Source: Vicia villosa
Taxonomy: Eukaryota > Streptophyta > Magnoliopsida > Fabales > Fabaceae
Direction: 5' to 3'
Assembly (NCBI RefSeq): GCF_029867415.1
Contig: NW_026705173.1
Coordinates: 558,001-622,000, forward strand
DNA: 64,000 bases
This document shows, piece after piece, positions 13,301 to 24,078 of this stretch (position 1 is the first letter of the stretch; each line of letters opens with the position of its first letter). The notes beneath the pieces are model-generated. The model did not search any database and was not told the DNA's origin. It was given only the letters and a program-made list of their open reading frames with translations. The translations under genes and the position numbers were made by a program.

Positions 13301-13439
13301 ACTTGACTTCTCCACCTGGTTTAAGAACCATGTCTTGGAATGTAGACCTTCTTCCCGTCATGTGTCGCGAGCACCCAGAGTCCAGGTACCATGACATTTT
13401 GCTTTTTGTCCTCTTTGCCGCCAAGAATATCTGCAACAT
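10305..13439 (-). pseudogene. pol: SIRE-a pol (protease, integrase, RT, RNase H)
   Basis: Protease shows the DSG active site in WYLDSGCSRHMTG. Integrase follows, with LHIDLFGP, RSDHGGEF and ERKNRT supplying the D, D, E residues. RT carries YVDDIIFG and QMDVKSAFL. RNase H has FCDADYAGD and STTEAEYVAA. Only two nonsense codons interrupt it: TAA at 12450-12452 (Glu in SIRE-b) and TAG at 10431-10433, after which the C-terminal tail with DIFTKPLAEDRF continues in frame to TAA at 10305. The pol frame is +1 relative to gag, as in SIRE-b. In life this polyprotein would process Gag, copy the RNA and integrate the cDNA. The domains are unmistakable. Confidence 0.93.
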
Positions 13440-15249
13440 AAATTATCTTCTCCTTAGGTACCCATAATTTCTTGGGTCCTTTCTTGTTAGTTCTCCTCAA
13501 GTTCTGATTGAACTTGGGTTTAGCAAAATATTTAACAAGAGGAACAGCATGATATTCTTTAGGTTTGTTAGCATGATATTTCTTAGAATGTGTCACATGC
13601 TTCTTGGTGTGAACAATGTTAAACTTCTGTGCATGTGAAGTGAGCCTAATATCATGTGCATGGCCATATTTGAACTGATCATACAATGGCTTGTATGTGA
13701 TCTTCAGATCATCAACAGGTTCAAATTTATGTGAGGTATCACCCTCATAGCCAAAACCAAACCTTCTGTTTCCAGAAACACCATATATCATAGAAGCAAG
13801 ATGACTTCTGCCAATACTTCTAGATAAGAACTTTCTGAAGCTCGAGTCATATTCTTTCAGAATATGATTCATGCGAGGAATGGATTTTTCTGTTTCAGAA
13901 GGAGGTCCACTATCTTTGGATAGATTTAAAACTTTTTCCTTCAGTTCAGAATTTTCCAATTCCAGCTTCTTAGTTTCAAATTCAAACTGCTTCTTCAGCT
14001 TTTTGTATTTGATACTAAGATGAGCCTTGAGTTCCAAAAGTTCTGTTAGACTGGAAACTAACTCTTCTCTAGATAGTTCAGAAAATACCTCTTCAGAATC
14101 TGATTCTGATGTAGATTCTGATCCATCATCTTCTGTAGCCATTAGCGCAAAGTTGGCTTGTTCTCCTTCAGAGTCTGATTCTGATTCTGATTCAGAATCA
14201 TCCCATGTTGCCATAAGACCTTTCTTCTTATGAAACTTCTTCTTGGGATTCACCTTCTGAAGTTTTGGACACTCGTTCTTGTAATGTCCAGGCTCATTGC
14301 ATTCATAGCAGACAACCTTCTTCTTGTCAGATCTTCTGTCATTAGAAGATTCTCCACGTTCAAATCTCTTTGAACTTCTGAAGCCTCTGAACTTCCTTTG
14401 CTTGCTCTTCCAGAGTTGGTTTACCCTTCCGGAGATCATGGACAGTTCATCTTCTTCTTCAGATTCTGATTCTTTAGGATCTTCTTCTCTAGCCTGAAAA
14501 GCGTTAGTGCATTTTTTAACATTAGATTTTAAAGCAATAGACTTACCTTTCTTTTGAGGCTCGTTTGCGTCCAGCTCTATTTCATGGCTTCTCAAGGCAC
14601 TGATAAGATCTTCCAAAGAAACTTCATTCAGATTCTTCACAATCTTGAATACAATCACCATTGGACCCCATCTTTTGGGTAAGCTTCTGATGATCTTCTT
14701 TACATGATCAGCCTTGGTGTAGCCTTTATCCAGAACTCTCAATCCCGCAGTTAGAGTTTGAAATCTGGAGAACATCTTCTCAATATCTTCATTATCCTCC
14801 ATCTTGAAGGCTTCATACTTCTGGATTAGAGCAAGAGCTTTGGTCTCTTTGACTTGAGCATTTCCCTCATGTGTCATTTTCAATGACTCATATATATCAT
14901 AGGCAGTTTCCCTGTTAGATATCTTCTCCTACTCAGCATGAGAGATAGCATTCAGCAAAACAATCCTACATTTATGATGATTTCTGAAAAGTTTCTTCTG
15001 ATCATCATCATCCATTTCTTGCCTTGTAAGCCTTACGCCACTGGCTTTCACTGGATGTTTGTAACCATCCATCAGAAGATCCCATAGTTCACCATCTAGA
15101 CCAAGAAACTAACTTTCTAGTTTATCTTTCCAGTATTCAAAGTTTTCACCATCAAATACTGGTGGTCTAGTATAACCATTGTTACCATTATATTGCTCAG
15201 CAGAGCCAGATGTAGATGCAGATGGATTTGTTGGAATTTCACCAGCCAT
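13321..15249 (-). pseudogene. gag: SIRE-a gag
   Basis: Copia-type Gag forms the virus-like particle. The start at 15249 aligns with the SIRE-b start. Features are the FDGENFEYWKDKLE N-terminal motif, a zinc knuckle CYECNEPGHYKNEC (CX2CX4HX4C), a Ser/Glu/Asp-rich acidic stretch of SESESDSE type, and a predicted coiled-coil segment rich in Leu, Lys and Glu. Stops at 15109-15111 (Tyr in SIRE-b) and 14929-14931 (Tyr in SIRE-b) break it. The gag frame stays open about 120 bp into pol. A serine-rich plus-strand ORF over the acidic part is a shadow. Confidence 0.92.
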
Positions 15250-15321
15250 CTTCTACTGAAGCGTTTTTCTCTTCCTGAATCTTTTCTAAACACGGTTAAG
15301 TGCTTGCACCTTAGAACCGGC

Positions 15322-15333
15322 GCTCTGATGCCA
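15322..15333 (-). other. SIRE-a primer-binding site
   Basis: The minus strand reads TGGCATCAGAGC two bases after the LTR end. It resembles the initiator tRNA-Met primer site TGGTATCAGAGC with one change, and is identical in SIRE-b. Confidence 0.85.
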
Positions 15334-15335
15334 AT

Positions 15336-16500
15336 TGAAGGATAGAAAAACACTTAGAAAGGGGGGTTTGAATAAGTATAGTCTAAAAACTTGAACGATA
15401 AAAACAATTTGCACAGTTATTTTTATCCTGGTTCGTTGTTAACTAAACTACTCCAGTCCACCCCCACGGAGTGATTTACCTCACCTGAGGATTTAATCCA
15501 CTAATCTCAACAGATTACAATGGTTTTCCACTTAGCCCACGACTAAGTCTTCTAGAGTATCCTGATCACAACCTGATCACTCTAGGAAAAAATGCTTAGA
15601 CACAAGCTAAGACTTTCTCAGAGTATCCTGACCACCACGTGATCACTCTAATTACAATTTCTTAGACACAAGCTAAGACTTCCTAGAGTATCCTGGTCAA
15701 CACTTGATCACTCTAGTTACTTACAAATTAATGTAATCAAATAAGAGTTTTACAATGCTTCTGAAAATCTATAATCACAACAGTGATATATCTCTTAAAG
15801 TTTAAGCTTAATCTCACTAATATATTACAACAGCAATGTAGTGAGCTTTGATGAAGATGAAGTTTCTGAGCTTTGAGTTGAACAGCGTTTTTAGCAAGTT
15901 AATCAGAATAGGTTCATTCATAATTAGTAACCTTGCTTCTCATCAGAACTTCATACTTATAGGCACTTGAGAAGATGACCGTTGGGAGCATTTAATGCTT
16001 TGCGTATTCCGTACAGCATTGCATTTAATGTTTCACGCTTTTGTCAACTACCTCGAGCCTTGTTCACGATGTGTCTACTGACGTTGCCTTTAATAGCTTC
16101 TAACGTTCCTTTTTTCAGTCACCGTAGCCTGCCACCTGTACTTGCTTCTGATCTGATGTTTGTGTATACAATGTTTGAATATCATCAGAGTCAAACAGCT
16201 TGGTGCAAAGCATCTTCTTGTCTTCTGACCTTGAAGTGCTTCTGAGCGTGATACCATGAGAACTTCAGTGCTTCTGCTTCTGAACTCAAGTTCTTCTGAT
16301 GCTTCCATAGACCCATGTTCTGATTCTGCCTTGACCATCTTCTGATGTCTTGCCAGACCATGTTCTGATGTTGCATGCTGAACCTTCTAAGTCAAAGCTT
16401 CTGAGCGCTGATTTGTGCATACTCTTTATATATTTCTTGAAAGGGAAATTGCAATGTATTAGAGTACCACATTATCTCACACAAAATTCATATCCTTGTT
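15336..16500 (-). mobile_element. SIRE-a 5' LTR, U3 end lost
   Basis: The LTR matches 7697-8846 but stops at TATCCTTGTT and lacks the final 46 bp. The neighbouring base begins Ogre sequence homologous to 7108, about 600 bp from where the Ogre was cut by the other SIRE-a end. A deletion has therefore removed the end of the LTR together with Ogre DNA. Confidence 0.9.
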
Positions 16501-17510
16501 AAGAAACAAAGGATAAAGGCTCAAAGTTTATTTGTACCCACCCCTCTTCGTGATGATCTTCAGTCCTAAGCTCGGTTAATTCAACTTATGCATTCAGATT
16601 CCAAGAGACTTTTGGATTTTCACCTTTGGTAATGATGATGGTTCACAAGCAAAGAGAACTTTTGAGATGGCAGTCACTTCTTCCTTTTGGTATTCACAAC
16701 ATTGTGTTGTTCAGGAATTTATTGACTTCTCTTCTTTCATCTTTTTGATATCCCTAACTTTTGCCTGAACTGTCTATTTTGAGCTTACAGTCAGCAGGAT
16801 GCCTTGATTTTTGCCTAAGTCTTCTTTTGATTTTTGACTTAGCAGGCTTTTCTTTCTATACATGTTTTCCATTTTTTTTCTTTTTGAAAGATATTGACTG
16901 CCTTACTTAATGATTGATGAACCATCATTGGCTTTTGATTGACATCTCCAACACTTCTTTGATGTGTGCGGATGAACGCTTGTGATTGAAACCTTTGTTG
17001 AAAGGTGTACTGAATGATTCTCTTAAAATAGAATGCACAGCCAAATTAACTGAGAACTACCCTGCCCCAGGTTATGATCAAGGGTTTTAATTAATACAAG
17101 AAAGAAACTTCTACTTCTTAGGCTCAAAGGGGTTGACGAGGGATTAACATCCTTATATCTCCACTATTTAGGAATTGAAACAATGCCTGTACATCGTCAG
17201 CATAGTCCGCTCAAAAGCATGCTGTATGAGGCGGCGGTATCGTTTTCGTCATCCTCCCTTAAAAGGCATACAACTTTAGCAGGAGTTGAGTATCATAAAA
17301 CATATGCAAAGTAAAGATGCAGCTTAAATGAGTGATAGCGAAATAATTTATTCAAGACAGACATATGCAATGCACTGATGATGATTATTAAGATAGATAA
17401 TGTCTATCATAAGTCGATTGTTTAAACAAACAGAAAAGAAACATGCAAATGAAAGTAGCTCTAATGATCCAAAAGTTCCTCCTTCTAGACGTCAATTAGT
17501 CTTGTCATGA

Positions 17511-17771
17511 CTAGGCATAGGAGCGGTGATCACCACAGGAGTTTTCAGGATGGTTGAATTTGATTTCTCCATCATTGATCAGTTCTTGGATCTTATTCTT
17601 CAATGTCCAGCAATCGTCTGTGTAATGTCCAGGACTGTTGGAATGGTACGTGCACCTCATATTGAGTTTATAGTCAGGAATGTAGGTGTTAGAATTCGTT
17701 GGCGTGATTGCCCTGAGCGTCTGGATCAAATGAGTGAATTGATTGTTGTGACTCAGTTGTCGTGATTCCAT
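17511..17771 (-). pseudogene. gag: Ogre gag fragment (zinc-knuckle region)
   Basis: The 86-codon ORF contains CTYHSNSPGHYTDDCWTLKN followed by KIQELINDGEI. This is the characteristic C-x2-H...GH-x4-C arrangement with a downstream LKxKIQxLI helix seen in Ogre/Tat Gag. It is a fragment without the large N-terminal Gag domain. A related, more diverged fragment lies 100 bp upstream (minus strand) at 17872-18123. Family recognition is from memory of Tat-lineage Gag. Confidence 0.65.
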
Positions 17772-17895
17772 TATCGTGACTCAGTTGTCATGATTCCATT
17801 ATCGTGACTCGGTTGTCGTGATTCCATTATCGTGACTCAGTTGTCGTGACTTTGTTGTCGTGACTCAGTTGTCATGATTCCATTATCGTGGTCTT
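17761..17895. repeat. 28-bp minisatellite
   Basis: About four to five units of CGTGATTCCATTATCGTGAC plus CTCAGTTGT start at 17761, 17789 and 17817 (period 28), with partial units after. The array lies between the two gag fragments and has probably grown inside a duplicated gag segment. Confidence 0.85.
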
Positions 17896-18123
17896 TTCTG
17901 ATTTGAGTGTCATGATTAAATCTTTAATCGCACGCTTCAGCGGTCTACCATCCTTTACACCATGACCAGGATTGTTCGAATAATAAGCGCATCTCGCATT
18001 GTAATTGTACCCCAAGAATAGGAGTGCCTTCAATTCTTCTTGCCCCTTGGGTGAGTTCAGAATCAAAGTCTGGGATCGGGTATTCCGAGCCTGGAGGTGT
18101 TTGACTGATTGCTCGAAATCCAT
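17872..18123 (-). pseudogene. gag: Second Ogre gag fragment, diverged
   Basis: The 83-codon ORF contains CAYYSNNPGHGVKDG followed by LKRAIKDLI. It aligns by eye with the fragment at 17511-17771, but the last knuckle Cys is replaced. Tandem duplication of the gag knuckle segment is the simplest explanation. Confidence 0.5.
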
Positions 18124-19269
18124 TTATGCTGAAGTAAACAACAAGAGAGGATGGGATACCTGTTGTGAGAAACCTGTTATGCGATGTTATGAATGCAAAT
18201 GCAATATTTTCAAGGATCTTTAGGCATTTAGTTAGCAACATCGGAAAATGATTTGGTCGCGTCTTTGTCTGAAGAAATCTGACTTTCGTCTGTGAGTGCC
18301 CTTCTTTGAGAATCAAGCTCACCATATCCAGTGGGTCATAGCCTATGATTCGGGATACTTGTAATTTTGAATTTGAAAGCGTGTGGCTAGAGAAAAATAA
18401 ATCCTCTTGCCCCTTGATAGGTATCGTGTCCCTGAACTGGAAGGCATACGGCCAGAGGAAAATAAATCCTCTTGCCCCTTGATATGAATTCGGTCTTTGA
18501 CAAAGGCACTTGAAATTGTGCGCCCTAAATTCCTAAGATCCTTGAAAGGGTTAGTTAAATCATGTTATGCTTATGATGTCATGATGTCATGATGTTATGC
18601 GAATGCAGTTCATTAGGCATAGTGTGAGATAGTAAGGGCAAACAAGTCCTTTTAACAAAACCTGCAAGGAAACGAAGGTTAGTAGTATAAACAAGTCACA
18701 CAATTTTTGGCTTAAGGCTTGCATGGAGTCTGATCAGGTGTCCTTCCCAAGGGTATTTCTTTGGATAAGGAGATTTCAGCAACGGGTTCTACAAGTTATC
18801 CAGAATTGTCAGCCCTTCTAAAGCACCCTCGGACATGATACATTCGCATCATGCAATGATACTTTGAGAAAGGACCTATCTGAATTGTAGCATCGGGTAG
18901 CGACTAGTTCTCAACATTTGTCAAGAGTAGTTCCCCCACTACGTTCCTAAAGGCCAGGATGGGTTAAGGGTAACTAAAGGTCCTTGAGCTCCGGCGCACC
19001 CACAGACACATACATAGACCCCTCTCATTTGAGAAAGGTGTTCATATGCTATGGAGTCCTAACTCAAGTGTGAACTTCATATTGACTCATCTCCCACATA
19101 TGTGAAAGAGGTCGCCATGACTATGCCACTCCTAATCTTAAGTGTACTTGAATCCGGGTGTAGGATTCGTCCTTCAGTTAATTCCCAAGCAACCTTAAAA
19201 ATAAAGCAAGCAAAGCAAACATTTAAGTGATCCTAAAATTTAAGGTAACTCCTCTTTTAATCGAAAGCA

Positions 19270-19287
19270 TCCCCAGCAGAGTCGCCA
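19270..19287 (-). other. Primer-binding site next to Ogre LTR B
   Basis: The minus strand reads TGGCGACTCTGCTGGGGA four bases after the LTR end, identical to the site at 24061-24078. It is complementary to a tRNA-Arg-type 3' end, as in Ogre. Confidence 0.85.
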
Positions 19288-19291
19288 GTTC

Positions 19292-22200
19292 TGTAATATG
19301 GTGAACTGACTATTTAGAAATATGCGGATAGCAAGAGTCGCCACCGACTTTTATTTTATCCAATTTATAGAAAGGCTAAAAGAACAGAAAAAGACCTTTT
19401 GAAAAGATTTTGAGTTCGGGGGGTAAGTTATACAAAGGGAAGGTGTAAGGCACCCTTTGCATCCATGGTTATCCATGGGCTCTTGATTGCTTAGCTCGCT
19501 TTTGAATTTGTTTGAAATGTTTGAAATGTCGTGTGTGAATAGTAAAGAGATTTCGTTAAGGACTTTAGCTTGTAAATAAGCGTAGCCTTGTTTTGAAATT
19601 GCTTTGAAATAGGAGGTGTGAAAAGCTTTTGATTTTTGAGTTGATTGTGAGCAAGCAATTAAGAACTACCTACCCTAAGTTTGTCTTTCTTGTTCTTTAA
19701 GTCTTTCGGGCGAAAGGGTCTATCCATACCATGAGAGGGCAGGAAGTTTTTCAATTGGATATGAAGGGTCATCGAGAAAACATCGTTTGCCATAAAACTG
19801 TCCTCACCATGAAGAGGTACGTAGTCTTTAGGGAAGGATATAATAGTCATTAGGCAACAATAAGGATACCTTAGCAATCGAAGGGACTTATCACCATTTA
19901 ATCGAGGGACGAGATCATATTTATCGTAGGCAACTCGAAGGGACTATGATCTTTTATCGGAGGGACATAGTGATTTGGAATCGTAGGCAGCAAGCTAAGG
20001 TATCCCTATATTCGAAGGGACTTGACTATTTGATCGAAATCGAAGGCAACAGGCAACAAGAGGGGTACCTTAAAGGTGCGTGTGTGCAGCAATCACGTGA
20101 GTTAGATTCGAGTATTTATCTTGAATTAGTGAGCTATCGTTCAGTTAATTAATCTTTTCACTCCCAAATTTACTAACCACGCAGTTTAATAGTATACAGA
20201 AATTTAAAACAGTTTAATGGTCCTACACTATTACAATAAACACCTGTGGGCGGAAATTTTAAAGGCGGAAAAATAAGGGGATCAATAATTAGTTTTAAAT
20301 ATCCTTGAACGCTTTGATCTCCCTCGAACCTTTGATCTGCTCTGGAAATTAAAAAGAAAATAATAGGGGGTGAGTGTAGGAGCAATTCATCACTATTGAA
20401 CAAAACCCTATTTTAATCAAAGGAAAAAAATAAAAAAAATATTATTAAACAAAGAAATTATAAAACGTAGCTTTTTATCGGGTGCGGCGCGTGGTCGAAA
20501 GATCTTTGATCAACCCTGAAAAACCAGAATGAAAAGTAAAAGAACTGGGCGCGAAAATAAAAGCAGAAAAAGGAGAATGAAAAGTCAAATAAAATATAGT
20601 TAAGACAAAAAACATGGTTAAAAACCTAGACAACCCCAAAGATTAAAACCTAAGGGTAAAAAAACTTATAGTTAATAGACAATTCTTACATTGTTGATAT
20701 TAACCTACAGTTAATGGGAACAATTTTAGATAAAGGTTTCACTCGGTTATCTACGGTTTGTGAATTTTAAAGGCTAAGCCTAAAATTAATTATTAAATTG
20801 TTTAACCTGATTAATTTAAAAATTATTAAACCTAAAATTAATTGAATGTTGATCCTAATTATTTTTTATCTAATTAATTTGAATTAAATTAATCATTAAT
20901 TAACTAAAATGACATGTGTATATAAAACTAAGTTTTTCTTTTTAAAAAAAGGTTTTGGTAAATAAAACTAATCTAAATTTTTAAAAAGAAAAAGGTTTTT
21001 TTTTAAAAAGAAACAAAAGAAAAAATTGGAATAAAGAAAAATAATCAAAGGAAAAAAAGGAAATTGAAAACCTGGTATTGGATCCTGTGTAGCACGTTCC
21101 TGGAGCGTCGGATCCAGTCGCTGGGAAGATCTGAGGGCGAACGTGCGTGGCGCATGGTGGTCTCCCTTAGGCAATACACACGTGATCCTGCAGTTTAATT
21201 TGATAAAAGCAATTTGTGGGGACGGGGAATCGAACCCACGCCTTTCGCTCACCAGCAACATCCCTTTACCAACTAACCTGCGTTCTCTATTTGTGAAAGC
21301 AATGACCAGCATATAATATATACGTAACACATCATTTAATTGGAAAAAATAGTCAAACAAACCAAGAAACGGGGCCCACTTCCTCGCGCGTGGTCCAATG
21401 AGGAGCAGAGAGAGAGAACAATTTATTTGACTGGCCAATCCATTTGCCACGCGTGTCAGTCAACAAGTCTTTGATACTATTCATCGTCTTCCCCAGATTT
21501 CCTGCGGATTTACATACGTTGTTACCTGCGATTTTTGCTGCGAATCTTCCCTGGAAAATTAAAAATTGATACAAACGCATGGGGTAAGATCAAATCGTGC
21601 CCAGATCAAACAAACACAATCTCGCGAGTATGCTGGTTCCATTGGTTCGTTCTAAAACTGCCCGGAACCATGAAAACGAAAGAGAAGGTCTTGCTTGCCC
21701 TAGCAATGGCGTTTTGCTCTAGGGGCTTCAAGACTCCACACCAAAGGTTTAAACCTCATCTGTACAATGCCAGGAACTCATGCATGCAATCATATTCAAT
21801 TGAAACGCCTTTAATCAAGAGATACAAGAAATTCAAAACATGCATGGTTATGGCACGTTGGACATGGAACTTTTGAGGGTTGCAGAACTCATACCTTGAT
21901 TCTAACCTACCTTACATCATCTCAGGAGCGCGAATGGATGAATGTAACCCTTATAGAATGGCTGCAAGTCGGGGTTTCATGGTGCAAGTTTGAATGAATA
22001 TTTTGAGGTAAAAACCCTAGCTTTTGTTGCTGCTCTTCCTTCTGTTTTTTCGTCCTCCCCTATTCTAAATGTCTTCATGTATATATAAGGGTTGGAATTA
22101 GGTTAGCAAACTTGGAGAGAAAACATTTGATTGATTGTAAAAGATTTGATATGAAAATTTGCATTCAATCTTTCTATATTTAGTTCAATCCTATTTCTTG

Positions 22201-23242
22201 CATATTCCTCGTAATTTTGGTCATTAGATGAGATATAATCTGATTATATGAGAGAATATTCCATAATCTCTTTCATTTATTCAAAATATGATTTTATTTA
22301 ATTTATTTTGAAGTTAAATAAATAAACTCAAAGGTAAATGAAATAATATCATAAAATAAATAATTTTTGGTTTATGGGCCTCCCATATACTTAATATTTC
22401 GTGAGAATTATAATATCAAAGGCCCATTACTCAAAAGTATGTATTTTGCTAATTAAGGTTTCACAATTTTCTTGAAAATCGACCAATTTGTACCTAGCAT
22501 ATCTCTCTCATTTTTTATGGTATGGAAGTGTTCTAGGACTTTTTAGAAAGCTTAAAGGGTCCCCTAAAGGCTCCTTTTGGTTTCATCTCAATTGAGTCTT
22601 CCATGTTCATGTTATGAGCTTTGAGAAAAAATGACTTTTTTTCGATCCTTTCGGAGGACCTGTAATGTTTTGGCTCATATCTCCCAAATGGTGCATTTCT
22701 GGCCTTGGCATGTGAGAGACAAAGTTGTAGAGAATTCAATTTCCTTCAAAATGAGCTTTGGATGGGAAATTTATGATGTTCCATGTGAAAGTTATGGCTG
22801 GTCAAAGTTCAGTTGACTTTCTCATATGAAAACCCTAATTTAGGACTTTTGGGATTGTTAATTTCTGATCTTTCCTTGTTAAACCATGATCAATTCTTGA
22901 TCAAATGGTGAATTATACTTCAAAACAAAGTTGTTGACAAAAAATCAGGAGTTTTGACTGTACTTTGACCACAGTTGACTTTCAGATCAAATTAGTCGAT
23001 TGTTGACTGTTTGATCTGTTGGCTGGGCAATCTTTTGAATTAGGGCTTGAAACTTGGACTGAGGATTATTTGAATCATATGAGAGGCCATGAAGTCCATT
23101 AGAGGTATCAGAACCTGACCTTCCTTTGAGAAAGGCAAAACCCTAGTTTTAAGGTTGTTAGTACAGTCCGTCATGTCTTGAGTGTCTGATATTCAAATGA
23201 GCCAGAGTGTAAAATATGGTGGGCAAATTTTGGGGTATGACA
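19292..23242 (-). mobile_element. Second Ogre LTR (copy B), diverged, in 5' untranslated region
   Basis: Its TGTAATATGG and GGTATGACA termini, adjacent primer site and scattered homology (TTATTTTATCCAA, GAGTTCGGGGGGTAA, GGAAGGTGTAAGGCACCC) mark an Ogre LTR. It is 3951 bp, about 0.9 kb longer than copies A and C, and clearly diverged from both. Its right end abuts CCCTTGAT of the outer Ogre 5' untranslated region, so it looks inserted there. No left partner LTR or second duplication survives. ORFs of up to 160 codons inside it do not look like proteins. Confidence 0.85.
21216..21288 (-). pseudogene. tRNA-like relic inside LTR B
   Basis: On the minus strand a perfect B-box GGTTCGATTCC (21236-21226) follows an A-box-like TTAGTTGGTAAAGG (21276-21263) with tRNA-like spacing. 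The segment GAGCGAAAGGCGTGGG between them resembles a plant tRNA-Thr anticodon-to-T-arm region. The acceptor stem does not pair, so it is a pseudo-tRNA or a tRNA-derived SINE head, not a working tRNA. The identity is tentative. Confidence 0.4.
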
Positions 23243-24060
23243 CCCTTGATTAGGAAATCAACCTTTGATAGAGGTACCTGAAATTGTGCGCCCTAAATCC
23301 CTAAGATCCTTGAAAGGGTTAGTTAAATCCTGTTATGCTTATGATGTCATGATGTTATGTGAATGCAGTTCATTAGGCATAATGTGAGATAGTAAGGACA
23401 AACAAGTCCTTTTAACAAAACCTGCAAGGAAACGAAGGTTAGTAGCAAACACAAACAAGTCACACAAGTCACACAATTTCCTTAGGCTTGTCTTGCATGG
23501 AGTTTAGTGTGAGATACCCTTCCCCAAGGTATTTCTAAGGATAAGGATGATATCAGCAACGGGTTCTATGAGTTATTCAGAATTTTCAGCCCTTCTAAAG
23601 CACCCTCAGACATGATACATTCGCATCATGCAATGATACTTTGAGAAAGGACCTATCTGAACTGTAGTATCGGGTCGCGACCATAACTTGGCAAGCACCA
23701 AGAATAGCCCTCTCACTATGTTCCTAAAAGTTAAGATGGGTTATAGGTGACTAAAGGTCCCTGAGCTCCGACGCACCCAAAGATACATGCATAAATCTCT
23801 CTCATGCAAAAGAGGTACACAACAACCAGTGGAGGTCTAACTCAAGTGCGAACTTCATTTTGACCAATCTCAAGCATGCATAAGGGAGGTCTCCATGACT
23901 ATGCCGCTCCTAACTTAAGTGTTCTTGAATCCGGGTGTAGGATACGTCCTTCATTTATTCCCAAAGCGTCCTTGAAAAATAAAGCAAACAAATCAAACAA
24001 TAGAAAACCTTTAAGTGAATCCTAAGCTTTTAAGGTAACCCCTCTTTTATTAGAAAATTC
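23243..24060 (-). other. Ogre 5' untranslated region
   Basis: Non-coding sequence between the primer site and LTR B, homologous to about 18476-19269. No ORF is seen. Confidence 0.7.
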
Positions 24061-24078
24061 TCCCCAGCAGAGTCGCCA
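24061..24078 (-). other. Ogre primer-binding site (tRNA-Arg type)
   Basis: The minus strand reads TGGCGACTCTGCTGGGGA four bases after the end of LTR C, which identifies LTR C as the 5' LTR. Confidence 0.88.

Larger units (their letters stand above)
7697..16500 (-). mobile_element. SIRE-lineage Copia element (SIRE-a), lacks env-like ORF
   Basis: This is a minus-strand Copia element with LTRs at 7697-8892 and 15336-16500, primer site, gag and pol (protease, integrase, RT, RNase H). The 2.4-kb env-like ORF of its sister SIRE-b is missing between pol and the 3' untranslated region. The right LTR has lost its last 46 bp, including the TGTTAG terminus, and abuts Ogre sequence at 16501, so the partner of the left flank AAGTC is gone. 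The LTRs differ by about 24 substitutions by hand count, roughly 2%. Confidence 0.92.
16501..19269 (-). mobile_element. Ogre-related 5' internal region with gag remnants
   Basis: On the minus strand this follows the primer site of LTR B. The part 18490-19269 is a diverged homologue of 23256-24060 (shared GAAATTGTGCGCCCTAAAT). Two gag zinc-knuckle fragments (17511-17771, 17872-18123) flank a minisatellite. The part 16501-17205 matches 7108-7696. I see no RT or integrase. It is best read as the remnant of a second Ogre, cut at 16501 by deletion. Confidence 0.65.

Noticed and set aside
14027..14233. Serine/aspartate-rich plus-strand ORF, also seen at 48449-48655 on the minus strand
   Set aside because: It is the antisense shadow of the acidic stretch of SIRE gag in both copies.
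20968..21450. 160-codon minus-strand ORF in Ogre LTR B
   Set aside because: It has a homopolymer-rich end (Phe/Leu from poly-T), overlaps the tRNA-like relic, and no homologue lies at the same place in the other Ogre LTRs.
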